A stretch of DNA of 64,000 nucleotides from contig OX467088.1 in assembly GCA_950106755.1 (NCBI GenBank), positions 5,812,001-5,876,000 on the forward strand, written 5' to 3'. Below the pieces are notes generated by a model. The model had not been told where the DNA came from, made no database searches, and saw nothing but the letters and a program-made list of their open reading frames with translations. The position numbers and the translations under genes were made by a program. Position 1 is the stretch's first letter; each line of letters opens with the position of its first letter. The DNA comes from Climacium dendroides (taxonomy: Eukaryota > Streptophyta > Bryopsida > Hypnales > Climaciaceae). Shown piece by piece: positions 22,600 to 34,352 of the stretch.

Positions 22600-23930
22600 C
22601 GAAACCAAGGGACAAATCCCTGGCAATTTTAAATTTAAATTTTTTAAATTTATTTCCAATCCCTGGGGAGATTTTTTACAGTACGCAGCTTGGAAATATT
22701 TTAAAACAAAGGGCTGTCCATTCAGTCGCCCCCCTTACTAATCAGCAACTCCTACTTTACTTTTTTTTACATTATTTTATCTTATGTAGACCCTTTACAC
22801 TTTGGGGCTTAATATTAATAACCACCTGAGTGATGGTAACTGAACCATTTTTTTTTGGGTTGCTTTTTCAGAGGATCTACGGAGGATCTGGAGTAATGAG
22901 GTGATGACACCTACCACCCCAACCCCCGGCAGCTGAAATACCGGAAGTCTACGTAAAAAAAATATTACTATTTCCTGTGTAATTGTAATTGTAACTGAAA
23001 CTGAACGTTCAGTTTCCAAGCTCCCGATCTCGGACTCTGATTGGCTCACCTGGTCCAGCACCGTTTCTGATTGGTGGAAAGTGGCTTCATACGATCCTGC
23101 CAGGATTGTCGTCAGTCCTTTTTAACTTTACCCCGTCCGTCAGGTAGAAAAGTAAGTTGCCCCCCAGGCAGCCACTGAGGGACGGGTCAATTTCAAGTGG
23201 AGAAGTAAATTTTGACTGAGGCAGGTGAAAGAAGGAAGGAAGGAAGGATGGCCCTGGGAGTGAGGAGGACCCCTTGATTGATGGACATCTACTTGCCTGA
23301 GTAACTTCATACATAATGACTCTTTGACGTGGACCACAAGACTTTACCTCACTTTACTTCACTTCCCCATCATGAGCTTCAGTTGGGCCCCTCCTGGGGT
23401 CTTTGTAAGAAAATAATACACGTAGAAAAAGCCAAGGAGTTACTGGCGCTAGTTCCGTGGCCCAGCCAAGGGAATACCTCCAAGCCCCCATTAATTGGGG
23501 GCCCCGGCTTGTACTCCACACGGTTTTAATTAATTATGCTGAAGGGAGAGTAAGTTAGTGTGAGATAGATTTTTTTTCTTCTTTCAATTTGGGGCCCCTG
23601 AGTCCATGATGATAGCAGCGGTGCAACAATGGCGGAAGGAACTGCTTGTTGGCACTTGCTTAAAGCATCGCCAAAGGGAAGGGAAGGTATGGTATGGTAA
23701 GGGGGGTCTAAATGAGGGACTAGAGGCTTAAAATCTCGGCCCTGCAATGGCAGGGTTTTTTGGGGGTGGGGCAGGCTTGAGGAAAAATTTAAAATCACGC
23801 TTCCAATGTGAGTGTGAACACACAGCACTAGGCATCTGTATGGCCTTGCTACTTTCCTGGGGATGTCACTTTTTCTTTTTTTCTTTTTAATTTTGAACTT
23901 GGATGTCACTTTGACAATGTTTGCAGAGAG
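22600..23930. other. GC-richer gene-less segment
   Basis: Short overlapping frames on both strands without domains, GGAA-rich runs near 23235, and no recognised element. Confidence 0.4.
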
Positions 23931-23934
23931 GGAG

Positions 23935-24195
23935 GGACTGGCCAGGGAGAACTGACCCTCATTGCCCTGGCCAGGGTTAATTGTGAAAAAAAGCCCCCTA
24001 TTTTTTTTGCCATGATTTTTTATATTTCTACACTGCCCCTAGCTAATTTGGGGCCATTGATTGCAAATCTGAATTCAGAATTTGAAAAAAAAAATGAAAA
24101 TGAAAAAATTTCCACACCATTTCCCCCAAGGGTAAAACGGGGCAATGAGGGGGGCAGTTCACTCTGCCCACAAACACCTGGCTTGGCAAATACCC
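23935..24195 (+). repeat. Dispersed repeat F3, plus copy 2
   Basis: Shares GGGAGAACTGACCCTCATTG, TTTTTTGCCATGATTTTTTA, CTAGCTAATTTGGGGCCATT and GGTAAAACGGGGCAATGAGG with 11955-12205. Confidence 0.8.
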
Positions 24196-24199
24196 AGCT

Positions 24200-25490
24200 A
24201 GGCAAGGATACCAATGGGCAAGATGTAGCGAAGAAATTGTCCCACAGCACGCATGCCAAGTGAAAAAACATGGTTGGACACTTCAAACAATAAAGAGAAG
24301 GCATGGCCAAATAGAGATCCTTGAGTGTGGCTTGCTAAACTATTGAACCCTCTTCTTTAATCACTTGGTGAGTCTCCTTGTGGGGCCATGACTCTTCAAT
24401 AAAAATGGCGGCATGCCAAACCTCTAAGATTGCCTATTTGGTGTCCTTATTCAATGAACTTGTCCGGGAATGTTTTGAGATAGTGGAGGGGTCCTAACTT
24501 GGACCTCTCGTTGTAAGTGGTAGGTTTGAATGTAGGGTTACAATTGAAGACATCCTAGGGTAACCACACCTAAAAGGCTTCCAAAAAAGCAAAGTCATCT
24601 AAACATTATTCCTATTATTAAACTCGCTATTGATTGAGTTTTGTTGGCAATTGAAATAAGATTTTTTTAGCACATATTTTTGAACATTGTATGAGTGTAT
24701 TGTAAATTTTTGAAATATACATATTAATAGGTGTATGTAAACTTGATCCTAGCTCTCATGTTTAAGAGGTAAAATTCGAAGGGGTCCATATTGCAACAAG
24801 AGCACAATCAAGTGTAATTTCTTTAGAACCAATGCCATATTTGAGCTCCAACTAAAGGTGCATAGCAAGACCTAATTTGGTGACACCAATAGTGTAATTT
24901 GAAAGGAAGACATGGCACATTGTACTACATTGCAAGAGAAAGATGAGCATTTGAGCCTTAGAAAAAATCTTCTTGCACCATAGTTTGGAATTCCTTAATT
25001 TTTAAGGGAATGCAATTATGGGGGTGCAATGCAAAAGGTGCCCCAATTTGTGGTTGTGAGTTGAAGCCTTGGAATTCTAGGGCCATTTATGACCCATGTA
25101 CACCCACATGCACCTACCATCTATACACACGCCAAAAACAATGTCTTTTTTCTACTCGTCATAGGGTCCAATTGTTACTTAATTGCATGGTATTCAAGTC
25201 CATGTCACATCACCCAAGTCTACCATGGAAGCCTCAATGATTCCCCAAGACATCCATCCCAACCACAAATAAAAAGTAGATGTAACCCTAGTTCAAGTGA
25301 GTATGGTTCCCAAGGCCCATATGACCACCAAGCTCATTGAACAATTCCTAAAGTTTTAAAAGTTGTCATGGCCTCCTTTAGATCTGATGTATTCATTTGG
25401 TGTTGATTCAAAAGCTTTTGATTTGTAGAATGAATGAGAAAGAGAAAATATGGCCAAATCACATCTATCGAAGCCTATTGTTGTAAAGCT
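24200..25490. other. Gene-less DNA between repeats F3 and R2
   Basis: No open frame with protein-like composition. TTGAACATTGTATGAGTGTA near 24690 resembles sequence at 41390, so decayed repeat sequence is present. Confidence 0.4.
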
Positions 25491-26262
25491 ATGTTTGCAT
25501 TTGGTGTCAAGGGTAATGTTTGCAATGTGAATTTGGTCCAAAAAAATTTGAAATTGGTTTTCTAGAGTTATATACACCTGAAAGCTTTTAATCATTCCAT
25601 TTTGATCAATGAGTCAAAGGTTATGAGGAGTTTTAGATTGCAAGTAGTTATGAATTTTTTACTTTAAATAAACTTTGAAGTCCTTTATTTTACTCAATTT
25701 TCAATATTTTTTGATAAAAATAAAATCATAGGATGTACATTGTTTATCACAACATTTCAACCCTTGAAATTGGCATTTTTCAATTCCATAACAAAAAAAT
25801 TTGAATTTTTTTTGTAATTTGAATCATTCTCTACTTCTTTCTACTTACTATTTTTCCCCATATGTTGTACAATTCCAAATGATCTAAAAAATTTCAAACA
25901 TGTAGCCAACTTGCTTTGAAGAATGAATCCAAAGAAGCGCCACCATTTTGGACATTTTTTCATACCAATGTGATCTTGTGAAGTGCAGCTGCCCAAGTTT
26001 TTGCAAGGCCCCAAAATTGGGTTTTGTTGCTTCAAACATTAATATCTTGCAATCTACACGGTGGAAATTTCTGAAACTTTTTCCACGTCTTTTTCAAACC
26101 AGCGTACTATAAGATCTTATAGTTACATGTGTCTAAAAATGATTTTTTATCCCTAAAATTTAGTGCTTGTACTAGAAATGGCAGTTTTGGAGTGTTTTTG
26201 GTGAAAATGTAGTCGCAGTCCTCTAGGGGTGAAGGTTGCACGATGAGTCTTTTGTTTGGTAA
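25490..26262 (+). repeat. Dispersed repeat R2, copy 1
   Basis: High similarity to 55590-56280: TTTTCTAGAGTTATATACAC, CTAATCATTCCATTTTGATCA-type sequence, GAACTTTGAAGTCCTTTATT, CCTTGAAGAATGAATCCAAAG-type sequence, ATATCTTGCAATCTACACGG and ACTAGAAATGGCAGTTTTGG. The right half resembles the central part of R1, so R1 and R2 are probably related. The foldback at 26265 starts directly after it. Confidence 0.75.
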
Positions 26263-26264
26263 GC

Positions 26265-27314
26265 TTAAGGTAGAACTACCCATTACCACACATATTTGCA
26301 ATTTAGGTACTTTGGAGAAGCTATTTATGAGCTCTCATATTTTCTAGAGATTGAATTGTTTGAGAGAAGTCAATTGCAAAAAGAATGAAGACATTCCAAC
26401 AAGAATTGGATTTTTTTTGTGATTTTTCAAAGCTAAAATGTAAAACTATGAGTAGACCATTGTTGATGCATGGGATGATGTGTTTGCTCCCTAGTGCATT
26501 GCCATCATGATAATGGTTTAGTAAGATTGTGGTAATAGATGGGTCTGTTAACGGAAATGGGAGGAACCTATAGGTGGCAGAATAATTGGGTAAATGGTGG
26601 TATTGGGCAATTCTACTTTATGTACCAGTGCAATTTGTAAACAATGTTCTCATAAACCACTACCAGGATTTGTGCCGTGGAAAAGCTGTTAGGATTCTGC
26701 GGCATAATTAGGGTTTTCACTCCCGTAATGCCCAATTACGTTGTTTTGCCCGCGTAATCGGGCATTACACATTTTTCATCCAATTTTTGATTATCATCCA
26801 AAATTAATCTATTGCCCACCCATGGTCTACGTCAGGAAATGCCGCTTGTCGTCAGGGATTGTGCAAAAAATAGGGCCTCCCCATCAGGACCCGCCCTCCT
26901 TGTCAACTCATTTTTTGTGCAATCTCCTCCTCGGGCATCCTTAAGGTAGAACTACCCATTACCACCATTCACCCAATTCCCCCACCTACAAGTTCTTCCC
27001 ATTTCCGTCACTGGCCCATCTTATTACCACAATCTCACTAATTCATGATCATGATGGCACTGCACTGGGGAGCGGACACATCAGCCCACGCTTCAACAAT
27101 GGTCTGGTCATGCTTCAACAAGGCTCTACTCACAATTTTACATTTCACCTTTGGAAAATCACAAAAAATCCAATTCTTGTCGGCATGTCTTCATTCTTTT
27201 TGCAATTGACTTCTCTCAAACAATTCAATCTCTAGAAAATATGAGAGCTCATAAACAGCTTCTCCAAAGTACCTAGATAGCGAATCTGTATGGTAATGGG
27301 TAGTTCTACCTTAT
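26265..27314. mobile_element. Large foldback element (about 1.05 kb) with ~360-bp inverted arms
   Basis: The left arm (26265-26622) and right arm (26941-27313) are inverted copies: TTAAGGTAGAACTACCCATT opens the left arm and AATGGGTAGTTCTACCTTA closes the right. The CTCCAAAGTACCTA, GAGCTCATAAA, AGAAAATATGAGAGC, AATTGACTTCTCTC and TCACAAAAAATCCAATTC segments pair along the length. Each arm also carries this terminal motif at its inner end, inverted, so each arm looks like a separate ~360-bp inverted-repeat element. The 318-bp loop (26623-26940) is GC-richer and holds a strong hairpin. No transposase frame. Confidence 0.75.
26726..26772. repeat. Hairpin in the loop of the 26.3-27.3 kb foldback
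   Basis: TAATGCCCAATTACG and CGTAATCGGGCATTA pair almost perfectly around a short spacer (TTGTTTTGCCCG). It is the only strong local palindrome in the loop and has no recognised function. Confidence 0.6.
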
Positions 27315-28584
27315 ACATAAAACGCAGGCAAAATAAACTTCCAACCCATTCCTGAGCGCATTCTGCTTCAATCAATCCCAGTCTGTGCTAAGGTAAGCTA
27401 AGGTGAAGGTAAAGGTACAGTCCGCCTGCCCAACCGAAGTACACATAAGTTAAGCTTCGTCCTTCCGCTGGGTTTGCCCGTCCGTCCGTCCATCCCCGGT
27501 GCAGAAACTCTCAGTGAGATTTCAGAAAGAGTTGGGTATAAGTTTAATTCCCCAAGTACCACAGCCAGGACGGGGACGGAAAACACCAGTACACTTAATA
27601 GTAGCCGACCCATTTTCAACCATCACCCCCATTTCCAATCTTTAGGCTGCTTTCTTTCCTTTCCATGAAGTTGTGCTTTCTTTCCATGAAGCTATGGTGC
27701 AGTTCAAGGAGCCGTTGTGGCACATTATGATTGGCTGCAAGACTGTCAATATTGCAACCAGCCCCTTGGCTGATTTTGCAATGAGACAGACGACGGTCAG
27801 AAATCGAAAGGTCCACATCACCATTACAAGTCAAAGAGAATCTTTCACTATAAAAAAAAATTCATGATAATTATATTTTTGTGTAATAATTTTTTTTGGG
27901 AAAAGTATACCATTGTTTTAAACTCTATTTTTTTATATGTGGGAAAAAAATTCTGCACTCAAAAAAACGTGTGCTCCAAAGATGTGGTTGGAAATGGGTC
28001 AGCTACCTTATGTGGAAGGCTTTCACCAATTGGAAATACGAGGGCCAAGCAGGATAACTTAACTTCTCGTTGTACCAGTTGGTGAAATTGCAGTATAGTA
28101 CACTGGGAGTGCAGGGGATCAACATGGGAAATCTACACTAAATTAGTGTGAAATTAGGTGGCCAGAAAAATTAGGGTGGGTTGCGGTACTCGACCCGCGA
28201 GAGAGTTATTTTACCGACTAGCCGTGATCAAAGCCCAACAGATAGTTATACAAATGCTGTGGGGCACCCCTAAATGCGCCACTCACCCTAAACTGCCATC
28301 TTCACTTTATGTACATCTCCAAAATCAGTTGTGGAAGAAATGCTTTTAAAACCAAACTTTGTTTCTTCATAACTTTTGCGTACAATATCCAAGTGTCACG
28401 TTTTTGGGTGCATTGAAGCCTCCTTTTACTTGCCAATAAGGCAACATGAAAATTTGAATGGTGTGTTGATAGTAATTAGGCACGGTAGCAATTAGTGACG
28501 GTGTTGTGGGTACCCACTTTATATGTCTATTTGTACATATGGAAGGAGGTTCATCAATAAGGTAGGAGGTTCTAAAAGTGCTCG

Positions 28585-28697
28585 GGCTCTAAAATTGCCC
28601 ACCTCCTATACGTGCATTGTTTGTACATGTTGCTTTTTCATTGTACCAACAATGTGCAAAAGAGTGTACATTTGAGGAGGTGGGCAATTTTAGAACC
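28585..28697. mobile_element. Small foldback/MITE candidate (113 bp)
   Basis: GGCTCTAAAATTGCCCACCT near the left and AGGTGGGCAATTTTAGAACC near the right are inverted repeats, continuing through GCATTGTTTGTAC and GTACCAACAATG. A direct copy of GGTTCTAAAA precedes the left arm at 28568. No clear target duplication. Confidence 0.6.
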
Positions 28698-28721
28698 TTA
28701 TGCCACTTCAACTTCCAAAAT

Positions 28722-28860
28722 TCATAACTAATTCTACAAAGCTCTTCAAAATATGAAACAACTTGGGTTAGATGCCAATTTCTATTATTCTTTCAAGTAA
28801 AACTTACTATAAAAAATATTTCAAGAAGTTTCATCTCCCCAAATTCAGGTTTCAGCTCTT
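28722..28860 (+). repeat. Dispersed repeat pair D2, copy B
   Basis: ATATGAAACAACTTGGGTTA and GATGCCAATTTCTATT correspond to the block at 1050-1200. Confidence 0.6.
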
Positions 28861-30919
28861 AGTAGATGCTCAGCTTGATGGACTTCCTACAATTGCCTTA
28901 GCAATTGCAACAACATTGAAATTCAAAAGTAGTATAATAACAGTAAATATTTATATTGAGTATCAAACAACAAGAAACTATTGTATTTTGGGGTTAGAAT
29001 CATTAGATCTTATAATAAATCATTTCTTTTTCAATTGAATTTCTATTCATTAGCTTGATTTAGATTTTATGGAAGTTTGTTTTACAAGGTTGGGAATATT
29101 TTGTGACCTTTTTGCAATACTCACAACTTTATTGGCATTCACAAATACAACTTCGTGGTTTTTTTGAAGATTAAAATTATCTTCATCAATATTTTCTACA
29201 CTATTCAATTAAGCCACATTATAATTTCTGAAATTTTCATTAGATGTCACATTTAAATCTATTTTGAATTATTTTCTAACAAATTTGACCCTAGGGTAGT
29301 ATAGGGCAACCTAATTTTACTATTTGGTATAGAGAAAAAGAGGTTCGCAATAGGAATCAAAGTTGGATTGGGATGAACCATGGTTATTTAGAGGGGGCCA
29401 AATGGGGCCTAAAGGTGAAACTTAAACATAGATTTTTTGTAAACTCTTTCTTCTTGTAAGCCATCATTCAAGAGGGGAAACCAAAAAGTAGATGATAATC
29501 ATTGAAAAGAAAAAAAATCTTCAAATTTCAATGAATGAATGAATAAATGTAAATGGAATTTATTTTTATTCAAAGACAACTACACAATGGATTTACTTGT
29601 CCCCATCCAAGAGAAAATTTAAAATACATAGAAAAAAATACTAATGCTAAATACCAACAAGAGAGAAGAAGAGAAATTATGACTTGTAATGGCCATTGAG
29701 CTTGTGTATTATCCCTGCCCCCAATCACCCTAAATCTCATAACCCAATCACTCAAAATGTAAACATTTTAAAGTCTCGTTTTCTCTAAGTACAAACTAAG
29801 TATTACTATAAGTAATTGTAGTAATTGTATGATCTCGCGAGTGAATTTAATTCCATAAATGAATAACTTAAAATTTTGAATGTTTTAATGCAAATATCAT
29901 AATTTTTCTAATCAATTAGCAATTTATTTTTCCTTTTTACTATGCTTTTAGCTTCTAAAATGATTTTCTATATTATAGATTTCTCCCAAAAAATTCAAAA
30001 AATATGAAATTACTAACAATCAAAATGAAATTTTCATGATTCTAAAAATGTAATGGCTAAGTAATAAATCTCATGCTATCTAATTTCAAATGATGTGATG
30101 TATATGGAAATATATTCAAAATTAGGGATATGACACACCATTGCAAATCGCAAGGTACATGATTGTGATTTTCTATATAAAACTAGGGGTCTATTGCTTG
30201 GGGTTCTGTTGCTTGAGGCCCTATTTCTGGGTACAGAGTCTTTGGGAATGTAAATTTTTACACGTATATTTGAGCCTAGAAAGCATTAGATTTTTACTAA
30301 AAATATTGACGAGCAATTTGAAAGAATGAATTTACAACTATAGAGTGCTCATTTCTAATTTCAGAATGATACAATAAAAGAATATGCACCACGATGCTCA
30401 CACTATAATATAAATCTAAAGAGATTTAAAAAAATTTGAGCATCAATTGCATTACATATCAATTGTTTCACTTCTTTATTTTAAAATTCATGGTAATTTG
30501 AATTTAATCCCCAAAATAATACAATAATTTTTTTAAAAACCAATAGAAGATGTATAATCACATCTCTAACAAATAAATACAAAATGACATTCATAGGTAG
30601 TGCAAAATGAAGTTTGAAAAAATAATCATAGGCTTAGCGTTAAAATTTTGAGGGTTAAAAAGTCTCTAAACTTCAATTGACATAGAAGTCTTGGCAACTA
30701 TAAGGTCATTAGGTCTACTTAACACTATGGTGGAGAAATATACTTGTTGGTCAAGGAGTTTTGGTGGAACATGGTTATTTGAGGCAATTGGTGGAATGTT
30801 GGAGAAAATAAAAAGACAACAAAATAATGCCATAAGAAGTCTTGACCAATGGTAGTATGAGAAGTCTTCTAGACAACTTCACAAATTGAAGTCCATTAGA
30901 CAACTTCACCAAGAATACC

Positions 30920-30959
30920 AAACACACCTAAACACACCAAAATAGTGTTAGGTGTGTTT
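30920..30959. repeat. Hairpin
   Basis: AAACACACCTAAACAC and GTGTTAGGTGTGTTT pair with a short loop. No run of T follows, and no function is assigned. Confidence 0.6.
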
Positions 30960-31079
30960 AACTGAATAACGGTCATATGTCTTACAAAAACCCTATTTCC
31001 AAGTGTCTCTTTTTATGCATTTACAAGGTTGATGATCATTTAACATTTAGAATGGGTGACTGATTGTGAACACTCGATA

Positions 31080-31490
31080 TATTCAAGAACTAGTTTATGG
31101 AATGTAGTGCAATACACTACCTTCAAGACATACAAGCGTCAATTTGGGCTACCTTGAGAGTGAGTAGTATTTTTAAAAAATAGAAAAGAAAGAATTTTGC
31201 AAATTGTAAAGGATTGTTGGGAGTATTATAACACAAAACTGACTAAATAGATGCTTATTCCAATGTGGAAGAAGTTGCAAATTGACTATCAAATTCGAAT
31301 GGTTGTTTCAGTCTTGGCTAAAACCTAATTTTTCCAAGGATTTTCTCTCCAATACACATTTCGCTACTGAAAATCTTAAGTAGCAAAGGAGCAAATTTCA
31401 GCTGGTTGCACATTTCGCTACTGAAATTCTTAAGTAGCAATGGAGAGCAGATTTCAACCGTTCTGTGAATGCTGGTCAGTATGTAATTAT
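31080..31490 (+). repeat. Left arm of a 3.3-kb inverted duplication
   Basis: About 410 bp that recur inverted at 33980-34352 with moderate identity. Shared landmarks include CTAGTTTATGGA, GTGCAA..CTACCTTCAAGACA, GGCTACCTTGAGAGTGAG, GACTAAATAG, CCAATGTGG and GTCTTGGCTAAAACCTAATT. The two arms enclose about 2.5 kb. One plus-strand frame reads RTSLWNVVQYTTFKTYKRQ, matching the frame on the minus strand of the other arm. The left arm also contains a 54-bp tandem duplication (31355-31462). Confidence 0.65.
31355..31462 (+). repeat. 54-bp tandem duplication
   Basis: CACATTTCGCTACTGAAAAT with CTTAAGTAGCAAAGGAG is followed 54 bp later by the same sequence with three changes. It lies within the left arm of the inverted duplication. 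Confidence 0.8.
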
Positions 31491-33980
31491 GTGTGGAGTT
31501 TGTATAACTAGTGTTACTGACAGTAAGCATCATAAGATTATGAGTGCCTCATTCTCAATAGACATGAACACACACGTTTCTTCCCCGCCTGCCCACGCAT
31601 CAATTCACGCGCATTTGTAGCTTAAACAATGTGTGCTCACACGATGCTTATTTACTACCAAGCCACCCAATGACAATAATCAGATATTCTGAAGAGAATG
31701 GAAATTCTGAGTTGCTCATGACTGGAATGTCGGTCCAAAGGGAGGCTCCAACATGATAATGTGTGGCGAGACTCAAGAGCCGCATTGTATTCTCAAGTCC
31801 AAGTCCAGCGGCAGCCCCGTTTCCAGTGGCCGTGATCATCAACTGTGCAACTGTGGCTCTTACAACACCTACTCAAATGCTTAAATACTCCATCAAGCCA
31901 AGCTGAGGACTGAAACGAGTTAAGAAGAATTAATTTGACTTGGTGATCGAGGGCCATGGAGTATGTCCGCTCGCATCCAACACTTGAGAGAGAATTCAGC
32001 GACGGTGAATAGTTCCCACTGAATGATGCGTTTCGTTCCCGCAGTGGATTTATACTTCCCTTGGAAGTGGGAGATGCTCATTTACTGATCATAGCTGCAC
32101 CGTTTCAGTTGATGAAGGCAGCTCCATCACCAGTTTTTTGTTTTTAAAGAAAAAATCGATTTGGTCAATATTTACATATAAATATAATTTTTTTTGTAGA
32201 AAGCACCAGATGAGAGATTCCCAATTTGCAATGGTGGTCATGATGCGATTTGGGTCAGCATGTTATATTATTCTACAATTGTTTGTTCTACATTCCCTTT
32301 CTGTTGAATGTTAGTTTTTTTATAAGCAAGGAATGGAGGATTGGAAGTGGGAGGGAACTTTCTGGCAGGCCTTTCCATTGATGCATTGGCATTAACATGA
32401 ACATGAATGGCACTCATGGTCGATCTGGGTTTGAGAATTTGGGGCAGTGGTAGTAATCGTTGTCGTCGTCTCGTCTTCGGCTATTGAATGCAAGTCAAGT
32501 GAGTGAGCGAGAGTCGTGGAGGGTTTTTTGACCATGATTTCTATTTCAACTCCTGTTTCGTCTGTCTGCAGAAAGTTTGGGCTGATTTCTGTCAATGTCC
32601 TCATGATCGTCCGTCCATTCCAGGAAGACAGGAATTGATGGATTCAGGTTTAGGGATTGATTTGGGTGTTATGATTATGGTGGTGCATTGTCGGGGATTT
32701 TTTTTAAGGGAACTATTTGGTATCATTCTTTGCAGCAGAAATGTAGGTATGGCTTGGCTTGGAGTCAATGAGTGCGTGCTTCCATATGCTCACTCATCTG
32801 TTTTTTGTTTGGACACCTTCACTAAAAGAAAGACTGCTCACTCATCTTACTGGAGAACAGGGTTTTATCTCTTACTCCTGGCTGGCCTTCTTCTGGTGTG
32901 CTTCCAACCAAGGTCAATTCTGTCATGTTAGTGCATATTAGAACATGAAAATTGTGACATTTAACAGCATAAAACCCTAAAAAAAAAGAGTATGTATAAA
33001 ACATAGGACTGGTATCAATTTGTGTTTCAGGGCACCAACCTTGAAAAGTGACTGCTTTTGTGACTGCAGTATTTCTGCCAATTTCAAGTTGTATCTTTGG
33101 AAACATGAAAACACATGGAAAAAACAACGTACATCCCTCGCCTGGGCATGTTATTTCTCATTGTGAGACTCTACTTTCACATCCCCAAGTCTACCAAATT
33201 GCCAGTGCTTTTTGATGCATTGTGAGTAGTGATTTGGTCACAACATATTCTGAAATGCTCTTGCAACAATTTGGAGCGACATTCATTGTTGGGTCATTTC
33301 ATTGAGTTGCGAGCAGGAGTAGGACTTGAGAGTGGAAATGCCAACCCCAGTTCTAAGCTCCATGGTTATGATGCTATTACACCAATAGTGTTATAATTAT
33401 GCAAAGAAGGCCAACATCACCCACTGATATTGCTGCAATTTGCCACCAAATTTCACTCTTCACCAGGCAACATACCTGTCTTCAGATTGTGAGGGGCACA
33501 AATCATGTGGAAGTAGTACAATTATGTGATTGAAACCAGCCAAAACTCTTGAAGCTTTTGGGAAAAACTGGCACAGATTCGTCCAGTCCAAAACCCTATT
33601 TGCAGCTTGCGTTCATATCCTGTCCGTGTAACATTTTCTGTCAACTCCTCAAATTACTAAGCTTAAAATGCAAGCTTAAAATCTTCCACTGGATTGTCTT
33701 GAATTCATGATTTTTTTGGAGTTGGACAAGGATGGATTCAATTGCTGGCATCCCTGACCCGACCCACCCCAATTATTCCAGAAATTCCGTGGAGTCCTTT
33801 TTCCAATTCTCTGGTGAGAGATCCAGTTCCGACCATACCTGAATTGGTCACCGCATTGCTTCTGATTACAGAAGACAAGACATGGAGAGGATACATATGA
33901 CAACTGAAGCTCCAAAAGGACGACGTGACCTTCACTCTCTCCAGGTTCATGCTTTTTAATGGAGGTTGACAAGGGAACCG
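31490..33980. other. Interior of the 31-34 kb inverted duplication
   Basis: About 2.5 kb of moderately GC-rich sequence. It contains the coding-like fragment at 31648-31863 and overlapping frames at 32392-32604 (-) and 32503-32931 (+), none with a recognised domain. No terminal repeats of a known transposon lie inside. Confidence 0.4.
31648..31863 (-). pseudogene. Coding-like fragment inside the inverted duplication, unidentified
   Basis: On the minus strand a frame reads (R)ATVAQLMITATGNGAAAGLG followed by LENTMRLLSLATHYHVGASL and ends SEYLIIVIGWLGSK before a stop. The composition (Gly/Ala-rich, then hydrophobic) is unlike translated AT-rich noise. It is bounded upstream by TGA a few codons before the shown start, so it could be an exon fragment. 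No family is recognised. Other minus-strand frames at 33676-34035 and 34250-34513 may belong to the same relict, but I could not join them convincingly. Confidence 0.25.
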
Positions 33981-34352
33981 ATTTCTGCCACAATCCTGAC
34001 CAGCGCTCACAGAACTGGGCTAAAACTCGCTCCATTGCTACATAAAATTTTCAGTACATTGGAGAAAACCCTTGAAAAAAATTAGGTTTTAGCCAAGACT
34101 GCAACAACAACCGATGAAATTTGATAGCCTATGTGTAACTTCCTCCACATTGGAATTAGCAACTATTTAGTCAATTTCATGTTCTCATACTCCCAATAAT
34201 CCTTTAGAGATAGCAAAATCCTTGAGTCTTTGCTATTTTTTTTTACTACTCACTCACTCTCAAGGTAGCCGAAGTTGATGCTTGCTTGTTTTTTTTCTGT
34301 CTTGGAGGTAGCATGTTGCACAAAACTCCATAAACTAGCTCCTGGGATCCCT
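33980..34352 (-). repeat. Right arm of the 3.3-kb inverted duplication
   Basis: Reverse-complement counterpart of 31080-31490. On the minus strand a frame from 34513 to 34250 reads through this arm (ASLWSFVQHATSKTEKKQ...), corresponding to SLWNVVQYTTFKTYKRQ in the left arm. This suggests both arms derive from an old coding sequence. A related segment is repeated nearby: GACAAGACAYGGAGAGGATA with flanking ATATGACAAC occurs at 33871-33902 and 34379-34408. Confidence 0.6.

Larger units (their letters stand above)
27315..31080. other. Gene-less stretch, GC-richer to 28300 then AT-rich
   Basis: 27350-28300 has short frames (for example 27673-27867, plus) with no domain. A 17-bp GCTTTCTTTCCATGAAG duplication lies near 27650-27690. 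28900-30900 is AT-rich with nothing recognisable except the hairpin at 30920. Confidence 0.4.
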
